Below are positions 33,401-44,431 of a stretch of 64,000 bases of DNA, one piece after another (position 1 is the first letter of the stretch; the number at the start of each line of letters is the position of its first letter). Below the pieces are notes generated by a model that was not told the DNA's origin, searched no databases, and was given only the letters and a program-made list of their open reading frames with translations. Source of the DNA: Allacma fusca (lineage: Eukaryota; Arthropoda; Collembola; Symphypleona; Sminthuridae); the NCBI GenBank assembly GCA_947179485.1, contig OX359247.1, positions 48,953,131 to 49,017,130 of the forward strand. Reading direction: 5' to 3'. Made by a program: the position numbers and the translations under genes.

Positions 33401-36400
33401 AGAAATCAAAAGTCAAGCCAAAAACTCCATATCCTGCCCCTTAAAAACCTACCATTATATGTATACACTATAAACCCCTTCCTGTCCGTAACCTCAAAAG
33501 CTTCCCTACTCCTACAAATATTTGAGTACCTTCCACCATTCACTAGATCTGGATACTAGAATACATGACCGAGTCCGTGTAACCGCCAACTCTACATTTT
33601 CTAGTACTGAAGTTGACTCATTTTTACGATTCTAGTGACTTGTTTACAACGTAATTCAAGTTTAAAAATAGTTTATATACTTTTATACAGTTTAAACAAT
33701 GATTATTGGTAGTGCCCAGCAATTTTTATCATATGCATGACGATATAGATCATTACAGAAATAACAACATTTTATACAGGTGTAGGTCAAGGTACCGAAT
33801 TTTTACACGCCCATAATTTGGGTAAAGGCACATGTGTGTACAGGTACAGTGTTTATGGACTCAAGAGAAGCATTATGCAATACTACAAATAATATTTGTA
33901 ATGGCTGGATCATACTTTTCGGCGGCGTTACTAGATTCAATAATTATTCACGATTTGACTTACTCGAGCAATGAAACTTTCTCAAATGGGTAGTCACCCT
34001 TAGAAGATCTGGAAAAGTTCGACCGAAACAGTATTCTCCGCCGCATCTAAAGACGAGTCCGTCTGTTTCAAAAGGAAATTTATCATCGAATAAAAATTTG
34101 CCAGGACTAACTTCTTTGTACCTTGAAAACTTGGAGGGATGGAAACTAGTCTTTTTAACTGTAAAAAAAGATATACATATTATTATTAATATCCGGCACG
34201 AAAACAAACAGAAACTTGAGCTAACGCATCAATATAATTCTATTTTACTTTCATTATTTAGTTGTGCTAGCTATAAGGACCATCGAATCAGATTTGGGTT
34301 TACATTAAAGTAAGAATCTATGCGAGAACCGGAGCACCGCTTTGGATTGGTTCCCGATTCAGAATTTTATTCATTCTGAAATCCTCAGTAAATTAACTGC
34401 ACACATATTCCCCATTAGATTTTGGATTAACTTTTCGGTTTTAAGAATTCGCTTGAGAATTGCGCTCAGCAGTATTGTTCAGCCACAGCAACAGCATTAC
34501 AGAAAACATAAAGAACAATATTAAAAAACTGGGTGGGCATAGCTGATTTTTTCGAGATTTCACTTCTAACTTGAAATGTCAACGATCTATCGAAACTTAA
34601 TCTGATTGTCAAAATACATCCAAATCTGAAAACGATTTAGAGTCCGTGGTATAATTTCTGAAACAAAAATAGCAAGTCGATACCGAAAGTGAAATATAGT
34701 CCAATTTTGGTGCTTTTATAGTTTTAAGATTTGATGAAAGATCATTCGAATTCCTTAAATCCAAATCTGATTCACTTGACTCTACAATCAGTTTTACTTT
34801 CTTCGCTGTTGTCGGTAGTCTAAGAAGAACTGATGTTTACACAAGACTTGTTTTTCTCATGTATAGAATTGTTAGCTAAAAAGTGTATATACTTATGTTA
34901 TTAATAAGTACACACTTTTCAGGAACAAAGCATTAACAAGAACATCAACTAAAGACAGCCTAAACAAAAAACTTACCAGGGGCAACAGCTGTGGTCCCAT
35001 TATCAATATTTTTGGGGGGTTTTGGTGGCAAATTATTAATGTGAACCCTTTTAATATGGTCAATTAGTTTGTATTTGCTTTTCCTGTTGAAACTGCATAA
35101 GGTACAAATGAACCGATCATCAATATTTTCAATTTCGTACTTATTGCCGTAAAGCCACTTCGTTGGAGCAGTCTTGATAAGTCTTCTCCTCATTCTCCCA
35201 GTGGTGCCTAAATAAGAAAGTGAATTACTCTACTATGGTCTGAAAATAACCCCTTTCATCTAAAAGACGCTGTTGAATAGCCCCAACGATTCACCTATTT
35301 TGATATTTTCTTTGGTACTTATAAGCCACAAATTAAAACTAAACTATAACCACATAAAATGAATAACGAGAATATGTCTACCTTATTCTGGTAATTGATT
35401 GTAATTTTAAATAAATGAACTTAATACTTACTTCTGTTATGAATACGAAGGTGCTTGAGAATTCGGCAGTGTATGTTTGTTCTGTATCCACATAGGCTAC
35501 AGAGGTATGTTCCTTCTTTCAATTCGAAATTAAACTTGTCAGCATAACGGAACATACCCGGACTCAATTCAATGTACCTGCCACTTGTTATGCTATTATT
35601 GCGCACCACTTCGTTTTTCTTGTCGGATTGGGTCGTCCTGAACTCTGCATAAAGCCGAGATTTGAAAAAAATACCATTTGTAGTTGCAAACATTTGATCA
35701 ACCCACCATATTTTGTACGTTGTTTACAGTACACGTTTTAAAAATGTACAAATATCCACATTATCTCATATATAGGACAACAAAGCTAATATGATTATGG
35801 CCAGTTAGAAGTATTGTGACGGGTTAGTACTATTGTTTACGGTAGATGTGCAGTGCAGCACATCAATAGTCGGGTTTTTCGATTTTGGTTAACCAAATTT
35901 CGCAGGAATCTGAAGATCCATTTTGGAATAAATTGAATCAAAATAAAACTAAAGGAGGTGACTATGACTGATTTTTTCTTTGTTAATATTCATTAGTAAA
36001 GTTTTCTTTTCTCAATTTATTTTTAACCCTTTTTGTACCTTCTTTTTACGAAACCTGACTTTCTGGGTCGTACCCAGTTTACCATAAAACATACTTTACA
36101 AACCATCACAGTCCTTTTTGGTGGCTCCAATTTCCATATAAAATCCTTGTAAATTAAATCATCCCTTTTGTTAGTTTGCATTTAAAATAATTTTACACAA
36201 AACAGGTCAGAGAAAAGATCTGAAGGTTTTTAAATGTCAACTGACCATTTCATGAACAAGAGAATAATTTAAACACGCTTACGAACAAAATTTTTACTTC
36301 GAAGCTTCTTTGGCTCGGCCCAATCATCGCTATCACTATCAGGTACAGAATCCTCGGAATAATCTTTATCTGTTAATTCTGTGTCGTCGCAAACAGAAAC

Positions 36401-37608
36401 ATGATCTCTGGATAAATCCTCACCGTGGTTCAATTGTTTACTTACCTCCGAATCTGAAAAGATCAAATATTATTTACACTAAACTGTCACAACTCACAGC
36501 CTAATTAATTACCAAATTAGTCCAAAGTTCGAACTTACGGCTAACTGCAATAAAATTATCGCTCTTGCGTTTTGTAGTTAACGTTAACAGATCTATTTCA
36601 TGTTCAGTGGAAGTTATAATGCTTTCCATTTCTCGTGAACCGGCTGTAACAATTGGAGGAGCAATATCGCTATCATCGATTGGTGGAGTTAATTCGCGAT
36701 CTAAATTTTCCTTAATTTCTTCCGTTTCGCCTTCCAAATCTGAAACTATGGACAACAGACACTTAAAAAATATACAATATTTGAAACATACAACGCACTA
36801 GATTTTAAAGACTTGCTACTCTTCGCAGGTGGCTACAGCTACTCAGTCCTCAAGTACCATAATAATAGTACCTTCATTTCCGCTGTAGTTGTCCATACCA
36901 TCTCCACAATTCGCAAGCTGAGAATCACTACATTCCGGTTCTATAACTGCTCCTTCATACGGGGAGACTGATGCTCCAGACAACTGTTTCTTAGGTGGTA
37001 TAACAGTAACGGCAACATCAAAACCTACGAAACAAAGACAATGAGCTCAGAATTATACCGCGTTAAAACATTTAACAATCTTTGACCAAAAACAAAACAA
37101 AAAAATAATGAAGCAAGGGAAAAGATTGCTTACGTCGAAAAATAGAATTTCGCCAAGCGGTAACACACTTATAAACAGATTTGGAGAACTTAATATTTTC
37201 AAGGGTGGATATCTCCGGCTGTGATCCAAATTCGAAATGGATGCCCCGATCATTAGTAAATCGGACACTCCTCGGGTTGCAAAAATCAGTGCCCTTATTC
37301 ATGTGAGTATTTTGTGATTCCATAATTTCAGCCGTGAGTTTCAATTTTATGGAAAAAATTCGTGTGAACATTGCCTGCACTTCTGTATGCAGGGCTTTTA
37401 ATTCTACTAAAGTTATTTTACAAAGGCCACAGAATGGAAATTCCTTTGCCACAACTTCACAGTCCCCTTGAACGTCCATGTACTCGCAAAATGCTTCGAG
37501 GAGGGAGACATTCCGGTTTATAAGAATTTCCGAATCCTGGAAAGGTTCCGCCAAAGGACTAGTACAAACCAAACAGGCAGCACCGAAGGATTCCCTCAGT
37601 TGTGACAT
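30439..37608 (-). CDS. ZAD-like / multi C2H2 zinc-finger protein with six cassette finger exons
   Basis: Eleven exons on the minus strand: 37608-37134, 37024-36872, 36739-36539, 36453-36283, 35644-35432, 35207-34977, 34158-33964, 33166-32972, 31579-31409, 31234-31106 and 30986-30439. Joined they give 893 residues. All ten introns are phase 1 and every internal exon is a multiple of three. Exon 1 has paired CxxC motifs (CLVC near 12-15 and CGLC near 60-63) like the arthropod ZAD dimerisation domain. Exons 2-4 encode an acidic Ser/Thr-rich linker ending in a basic patch. Exons 5-10 each encode one C2H2-type finger with a shared preamble. Exon 11 has four classical fingers (including a HTGEKPF linker) and an acidic tail. 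The product is likely a nuclear DNA-binding regulator; target unknown. Exon 10 (31234-31106) has a weak acceptor. The exon chain is inferred from phase and consensus, so real transcripts may use subsets. Each finger exon, if read through its donor, soon meets a stop. Confidence 0.82.
31106..31579 (-). repeat. Finger exon pair 3 (A3 31579-31409, B3 31234-31106)
   Basis: A3 has EVSPGHWLYKNRYPF and CGSC...HVRKFH. B3 has the shortened preamble NQFLYANEF and CMTC...HLRVTH. B3's acceptor (TTTGAG) has a poor pyrimidine tract, and an in-frame TGA overlaps the acceptor just ahead of the exon, so B3 may be skipped or decaying. Its donor is a good GTAAGTG. Confidence 0.65.
32972..34158 (-). repeat. Finger exon pair 2 (A2 34158-33964, B2 33166-32972)
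   Basis: A2 has the preamble EVSPGKFLFDDKFPF and an unusual finger with four residues between the cysteines (CGGEYC...HLRKFH). B2 has EPNKFVYGGKY and CSLC...HIRNIH. Both exons are 195 nt, phase 1-1. Confidence 0.75.
34878..34919. repeat. Hairpin in the intron between finger exon pairs 1 and 2
   Basis: AAAAGTGTATATACTTAT is followed a few bases later by ATAAGTACACACTTTT, giving a stem of about 16 pairs with one bulge. It could form in the pre-mRNA near the donor at 34976. No function is shown. Confidence 0.45.
34977..35644 (-). repeat. Finger exon pair 1 (A1 35644-35432, B1 35207-34977)
   Basis: First of three A-B exon pairs in the zinc-finger gene. A1 has the preamble ELSPGMFRYADKF and a finger CSLC...HLRIH. 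B1 has APTKWLYGNKY and CTLC...HIKRVH. Each starts after one base of a codon and ends one base into the next. Confidence 0.75.
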
Positions 37609-37820
37609 CTAAATACATTGACACGAAAATACAAGTTGTAATTATCCTTGCCTGGCATAAATCATTTGACCTTAAATGACTTCTGACTCAATAACTTAAT
37701 TTAATATCTTAACCTTACTTCCTGCGATTTTAAATCCATGTAAACTTGTTCTCAATTTTTCTGAAGCCTACGAAATTTTGTTTACACATTAATGACAGTA
37801 TGACACCACAAAAGTCATAA

Positions 37821-38914
37821 GGGGTGTGCCACAAATGATGTCATGTTTTTTCAGTCTTTTTGTCACCCATCCACTGCTTTGTCATTCCTTGTCATCATTT
37901 ACATATAGGATGGACTCACCCTTGAGGGTGACGTCATGTATTACATTCACTGAATTCAAAAGCAAACGCGCTAATAAGAAATCCCTCAGAAAGGAAGGGT
38001 CTTTACCGAATCGGAATCCACCAGTCTCAAATTCATGGAGTGAAACATTGAAGTTCATTCTCATGTCCAGAGTAGTGGTCCCGGTCTTTCAATTCTGAAT
38101 AAAAAAACTCCATTCGATTCAATTCAATTCAATTCTGATTCATCATTTTTGATTCAATTCAAAACATGAATTAAATCATTTCATTCAATTCAGTTCATGA
38201 ATGAAATCACGCGAAATGCCTTGAATCGCGATTCAAATGATTCACGTGCAACGAATTTGTTTGCATATCCCATTAAAAAATGCAGCTAGTAAAGCATCAC
38301 ATTAAAAAACCCGCACGTGTTTCTGAGAAATTTTTGTTGGAAACCGACTTATCAATTATTTCGTAAATAATAATTTTGTTTGCGTTAAATACATCAATTA
38401 TTATTAATTATTATTAGAGCATTTACTAACGGTCCAATTTAGGCAATAATGGGCCAATTAATTAGCAGGATATGCAACTCGAATTTCCTAATGTTACAGT
38501 CAACGTTACCACCTTTTACTGTCTGAATGATTTGAATCATCATTCGATTCAATTCAGGACGCAAAGATGAATCAAATTGAACCCTGTGAATCGTGAATTG
38601 AATCGAATCATTGTATTTCATTCAATTCATAAGTTGAATTGAATCAAAACGAATTTTTTGAATTGAATTGAAAGATTGGGACCTCTAGTCCAGAGTATCG
38701 TCACACTATATAAAATATAGTGGTTTTTGTACTCGACATTTAAACTTCGCTCCGTGCTCCACGGAATTTTAAGAAATATGTATACTTTATTTTCTCCACT
38801 TTCAACGCATGACGTCAGGACTCAACGCAGGGATCCATCCACTATGTCATTGGCGTCATTCGTTGCTACATCCATGCACCCACATTTTGCATGACATCAT
38901 TTGTGGCACACCCC
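37821..38914. mobile_element. PIF/Harbinger-like MITE, interrupted by a hAT-like element
   Basis: Termini GGGGTGTGCCACAAATGATG and its reverse complement form 25-bp perfect TIRs, flanked by TAA at 37818-37820 and 38915-38917, the 3-bp duplication typical of PIF/Harbinger. Subterminal regions also pair loosely. Removing the nested hAT-like element and one of its duplications leaves about 471 bp. No transposase is visible. The element lies just upstream of the zinc-finger gene start. Confidence 0.8.
38073..38687. mobile_element. hAT-like element with GATTCAATT words, nested
   Basis: The 615-bp element starts TAGTGGTCCC and ends GGGACCTCTA, with a perfect 8-bp duplication GTCCAGAG (38065-38072 and 38688-38695). 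Both ends are filled with GATTCAATTCAATT-type words. No coding capacity. It lies inside the Harbinger-like MITE and so inserted after it. The window's first 109 bases look like a relative. Confidence 0.9.
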
Positions 38915-38917
38915 TAA

Positions 38918-40021
38918 CTCTCCAATTTCAGCCCTGCGTCTGTTTATAGCTTTCATCCACATGTAATACAAGAAGTAATATTATTTGTAATGTACACAAA
39001 CAAACGCACGTCTTAAGTCAAGTTTTAAAATATCCCCTTCGCTTATATTCACAATTTAAAACTTTCCCGCTTTTAATTCATACAGCCAAGAGGATCTAAA
39101 CAACAAGTATTTAGGCTGTACTTCCCGCAAGACCCAGTCTTCAAAAAGCTGTATCAAAATTTTGCACTAAAAGTTGAGGAATTTTAATTAAACAAAACAC
39201 TTGTTTAAAATTGCTTCTTCCTATAAAACATCGTATTGTGGTGTTGAGGGAAATATTTTGCACTTGCAAGACACTTGTAATTAACGGTGCTGCTGGATTG
39301 GGCAATCCATGGAATGTGTACGAGACCCCTATCTCAACTACACTTTCGCTTGTAGGGGACTCCGTTTCATTCCACTAATGGTCCAATCCACAGCCAAGGG
39401 TGCGAAGTTCCAATTCTTGGGACGAAGGTTTAGGTCTCAGCTCTCGACTCTACTTTTGTTGATGGAAACGATCATTTGGACGGTGTAAACTTTGTAATTC
39501 AATTTTAATTTTAAGAAATTACTTAGCCGACAGTCCACCGGCTTAAATTTAAGTGATGGCAGCTTAACATTTAATTAAGATAGTTGTGTCTGCTGAAATT
39601 GCCATTTTGACGTTTGTGCATTCTGCATTCCAAAAGCATCCTCCGCCCTCAGGTCATTTAATGTCATAACCCAATTTTGTCATCACTCATTGTCTGTAAC
39701 GTATCGAGCTAAAGTAGTTTTTCCCCGTTTTGTTGTGGCAGAATATACTGTTATAAATTCCTTGTTTGAAAGTATTTTAGGATTTATGGACGTGCTTATT
39801 AAACACTCGTGACTTTAATGTATTTCACATTTTTCGATATTAAAAAACAAAATTATAGTACAATTCCGTAATATGTGAGTGGTGAACCTGGACGAGGACA
39901 AACCTAATAATTTAAAATGTTTAATCTGAATAGGTGGATCAAAAGGAAGGCTTTTAATCATAATTCCCGGCGGACCTACCAGGGACAGGAGACGTAGACG
40001 TCCAAGTTACATACTTTTGAA
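38918..40021. other. Region upstream of Sgf11
   Basis: 1.1 kb between the MITE and the Sgf11 start codon, presumably containing its promoter and perhaps a 5' non-coding exon. No specific motif or other gene recognised. Confidence 0.4.
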
Positions 40022-41166
40022 ATGACAATGGACTTCTCGGATAACTTTATCAGCGGTGACGGCCCATTGTCACCGGATGAAGACAATAAATTAACTGTTA
40101 ACTCAGTAAGTGAAACTGTTGGTTAGGGTCTACTGTATGCTGTCTAATCATTGAATCACTTTGTCGCTATTTAGTTTTACTTTTATGATACCCATTGAAC
40201 ATGGAACAGGTGCATCCAAGTTGGAGTATTTTGTTGCTTGGTGTACCTGAAGGAACGTAATTATTTTGTTTTGTAGGAGACGCTATTACAGGCACTTGAG
40301 GAGGTTGTTGGTATGTTTGTCGAAGATGAAGGAGTTTTGATGGTAGCGCAGATGGGAAGGGAACTGAGATATGGAGAATTGGAAGAGATAGGCGTGTTTG
40401 ACGACGTACCTGAGGAATTCCAGGTTGTCAATTCCCCAGGAATGGATATATTTGGCCAACCCGTTACGAAAACGAGCAAAGGCAACTTTGAGTGCGAGTG
40501 CCCTAAATGTAAAAGAACATTAGCAGCAGCCAGATTCGCTCAGCATTTGGAAAAATGCATGGGTATGGGAAGAAACAGCTCCAGAATTGCAAGTCGGAGA
40601 TTGGCTGCGGCTAGTACTAGCAATAATAGTAATGCCAACGCCAATGCGGAAGCTAAAGCGGCATCTCAAGCGAATTCTGCGAGTAGCTCCGCAAGTCAAG
40701 TAGGTTTGGTTAATCACAATATTATGAGCTTTTCATTTGTTTCTAGGATAGTTACAATAATTACCATTGTATTAACTTGGAAATTGCTTGTTTATTAAGC
40801 TCAATGGGGACTTAGGACTTGGAACGGACGATGAACATTTTAGTGATGAGGACGACGAAGACTGGACTATGGAAAAGAAAAAGAAGACAAAAAAGGGTGC
40901 TGAGAAGGGCACACCTAAAAGGTATAGTTAATAAAATTTTTGGTGGGGGGAAGCTTTCGGAGGATTTTAAAACCTTTTAAAATGTGACGTGTTTGCTATT
41001 GCGACTTTACAGAAAAGGGCCTGTGAGTAGACTGAAAAATAACGAAAATGTGAAAAGGAAAACTGGCTCTCCTTCTGTTAGCGTGGCAGCGTCTCCTGTT
41101 TCTAGTGAAGCTTTGTCCAATTCAGAAGATGATTTTAATATGAATGCTCTTTTGCCGCAACCTTAG
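40022..41166 (+). CDS. Sgf11: SAGA-associated factor 11 / ATXN7L3-like, four exons
   Basis: Exons 40022-40105, 40277-40699, 40800-40921 and 41013-41166 give 260 residues. Sgf11 belongs to the deubiquitinase module of the SAGA coactivator, where its zinc finger helps place the module on nucleosomes to remove ubiquitin from H2B. Seen: an N-terminal helix-forming stretch (about 29-60), the conserved PGMDIFGQP (82-90), the Sgf11 zinc finger with C103, C106, H118 and C122, and the following Arg-rich [11 protein letters not shown] (126-136) expected to touch the acidic patch. Then come low-complexity Ala/Asn/Ser, an acidic DDEDW-like patch, a Lys-rich patch and a Ser-rich tail. No SCA7 domain is present, as in fly Sgf11 and unlike vertebrate ATXN7L3. 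Confidence 0.93.
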
Positions 41167-41614
41167 TAGAGTATTAACTAATAATTAATATTATTCGAAG
41201 CTATTTCGCAGACTTCTGCACGTAAGAAATGACACAAAATACTCGTGAAGTAGAGTAGGAGTAACGTTCCAGTTTTTGCATCCAAATATGAAATTGCGTT
41301 TTTGCTCGTTCTCTGTGGTATTCAGTGTAGGTAAGTGCATCTGGTATAACTTGGGTTGGATTTCTAACGTAAATAAAAAAAAATACTACTGATTCTGAAA
41401 CAGAGGAGATTCAAAGAGGGCTTCATTAGTTCACTTTAATATGGTGTGGAATTTGTTAGCATTCGCATAATTAATCCAAGATTAAGTGAAAAATTTCGCG
41501 ATTTGTTCCTTCAGGGATGGTATGGATTGAGTGTGTTACAAGAAATGGTATGTCACAATATATTCCCAAGGAATACAATAACTTCATTATGTGTCAATCC
41601 CAGCAGCTTTTTAT
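41167..41614. other. Spacer between convergent Sgf11 and SETD3
   Basis: A 448-bp spacer. AATAAA for Sgf11 is at 41372-41377. On the minus strand the SETD3 stop codon itself overlaps an AATAAA-like run (GAATAAATAAAAAG). No other feature. Confidence 0.5.
41372..41377 (+). terminator. Sgf11: Possible poly(A) signal for Sgf11
   Basis: AATAAA about 205 bp after the stop codon, followed by an A-run, in the spacer between two convergent genes. Confidence 0.4.
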
Positions 41615-44431
41615 TTATTCAGCTGATGAACTTTGTAACTGGTTCAGTAAGTTATTTGTACCGGATATAAGCATTTCTAAGACTGTTTGTTCATTTGTTA
41701 ATACTTGTAGTATCATAGTGACTCTCTTGGAAAATGTCTTGTCCCCAGAATTGTCGATTGCTTTCAGAACATTTGTTTTTGAGTTTTCAACCGACCGCTT
41801 CAGGATCATAAAGCGTGTGATCAGGAACTTCAAACTTTGCTCTGTTGGATCATTTAAGTAACTCAAGTCGTCGGCATTTGATTCCATTGACTCTAGAACC
41901 ACTGTAAAGACAAATAATGCATGGTTAATTCTCTGTACTCTCTCAATGGAGCAGATTAGACTGATTGATATAACAATCCCGTAATCTACGGGTGTACGCT
42001 TGAAAACGCCATTACATTCTTGACCGTGAGTATGAATACATACTGAATTGCATGCAATATATTTGCACTAGTTGGTATATGCTAATGTGATACAAGTAAA
42101 TATGTGTATTCACAGTCGCAACCGATGTTTGTAAGATCGTGTCGCTTCACTTTGTATCGTTACAGCTGAGATGTAATGGCATGGTTTCACACTTTTACGA
42201 CAATAATGACAGAATACCCAACCAACCTTTGTCAGCCAAAAATATACGAACAAACATAAAGAGTCCTTTCGAAGAGAGTAATCTATCAGGTTTGACGGCA
42301 AAAATATTCTGGCTCATAAGATTGACGTGCCCTAAAATTGCTTTCTTCCGAGTGTATGTAGCGTCATTGATCCCAACTCCAAGCTCTAAATAATAAGTGT
42401 CATCCCGATAGCCGGGCGGGACGAATCCATTGTGAACGAAGTACTCAATCGAGTTTCTGTGACCGTAATAGATTCTAAATTCGCTTCCCTTGGCGAAATC
42501 CCTCGCAGCATGACACAACAAGGTTTTTGTGGAACCATCAAAATCAGTGGAAAGTTGTCCAAGCTCTTCTTCATGGTTACACAAATCCCACAACGGAATT
42601 AGACTCATGACTTCTTCTCCATCTGGGTTTGGAAGGTAATTTATTCTCGTCGTAACCGAAGAAACGCCCCATCTGAAAAGAGATTGAAATTACATTGCTT
42701 TTATAATTTTAGTTTCTAAGCCGACTTGAAGAATACAAAAAAACTTACACATATCGATTAAAGGTAAGGATGCTCCGAAGAGTTCGACTGACGACATCCG
42801 TTGCTTTCTATACGACACAAAGGAATGATAAATGTATATTTAATATCTTACCAGGATTAATATTACGAAGGCTAAAAATACTATAAGGGTATTAACGACG
42901 TCATAAAACACCTACTCCGTCAATTTCGACGACGAGATATATACCGAAAAAAAACACCAGAAATAAAATAAATGTTATATTATCTTAAGTAATACCTTAA
43001 ACTTAACGTGAAAGTAGGCATACTGACGAGCCACATTCCGGAACATTTTAAGTGATTCTCCTGCAATAAAGTCAAGGAGACGTAAAAAATGAAAATTCAA
43101 ATAAACATGTCTCAATGATTTAAAACTTACGAAAGGCAGCCGGTGAATGCTTTAAAAGTACCATCTCTTCTTCACTAAAGCTTAGGACAGTGTCATACCG
43201 CAAGGGCAACGTGTCGATGTAAGGTAACCACTGAGAATCTTTATTGCCATATTTCTCGAAGACCAGAAATAGTGCGATTGCTACATTTTGCATAGATCGA
43301 AGTATAGGATCCTTATCATAAATCAGTTCTGGAAAAAGGAATACAAATATTAAATTTCCAAACTAGTTACCAAATTAATAAGCTCACATCCACCTCTGTT
43401 TACAATATCACTTACTCAGCTTGGATTCCTTGACTTTGGTGCTGGTCAAAATAATATCCTCCGACACTGTAAACACCGCATCGCCCTTCCTCAAATGTTG
43501 TTTCACTACAAGACCGAACCCCGAATCTCCAGTTTGTTGGATCCCTACCTTGTCACATTGAACTCCATGCTTGACCAACCATTCCTTGAATGCCGGGAAA
43601 CTCTTCTCCCTCCTTTTATCCTCCGATAAATGCTCATCCTCCGAATTATTCTTCGCATCCCTACTCTGCTCCTTGACTTGGATTTTAGAAACTAAATCAC
43701 GAATTTTAGTATAGTGTTCCCATTCCCATTTGAGTCCAATGGTTTCCTGAAACTGTCGGCTGGACTCTGTTTTCAGATCATTAAATCAGGAATAACGACA
43801 ACATTTTATGCTCAAAGATTTCGAACTGTTAGTATACGCTAAAACTTTTTGAATTCAATCAAGTTTCTACGTGTGTGTCACATAATGTAGCTCATTAACA
43901 CGGTGTCCAGTGGCCACACGGACTGCAACAACAAAACTTATTCCAGCAACAATTAAAAAAAAACAATTAAAATATTAGTTACTGCAATTTAGCAAGTGCG
44001 CATGGTGTTTTGCTCTAGTCCCATTTGATTATCTATCACAACAACAACGATTTACAATAAATTATTACATTTCGGCAAAGCCATCAAAGCATAGAAATTA
44101 CTATGCATCAAGCTATTTTTTAAAACTCCTCTTGTAGTTATATACAAAGCTACCGGGATCACATATTCACCCAAAATTGTCTCATAAACATGAAATCCTT
44201 CAACAATTCTTGACTTATTCCAGAAGCCAAAATTGTACCAACACTGACATTCTATCTCTCTTTTAAACACAGTCTCTCCGAAGTACCCGATAATAATAGT
44301 TTCCTTCAACTCGAAACCGTATATAATAACAAAAAGTTTCGCAATACAACAGGACGAACAAATCAAATCAATAGTTAATTACCTTCAAGTAAGGAGTCCA
44401 CCAGAACCTCCAAAGAGACTTTTTGAGTCAT
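41615..44431 (-). CDS. SETD3: SETD3-like actin-histidine methyltransferase, seven exons
   Basis: Minus-strand exons 44431-44383, 43766-43416, 43328-43131, 43060-42996, 42807-42749, 42672-42227 and 41901-41615 give 484 residues. SETD3 methylates a histidine of actin in the cytoplasm. Order seen: an N-terminal helix, then the split SET domain starting GDSGFGLVV, the WLPYIDTLP segment, the insert, VWGVSSVTTRIN, PLWDLCNH (267-274), and the catalytic-site YYGHRNS with Tyr310 and Arg313. The C-terminal LSMT-type substrate-binding helices follow, in the last two exons. Most exons use good splice sites. The exon 6 donor is a weak GTTGGT, and the region around it is about 12 residues shorter than in the human protein. 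The long low-complexity C-terminal tail of the human enzyme is absent. The gene is convergent with Sgf11. Confidence 0.9.

Noticed and set aside
38073-38687. GATTCAATT-rich block as a satellite
   Set aside because: TIRs and the flanking GTCCAGAG duplication show a single inserted element.
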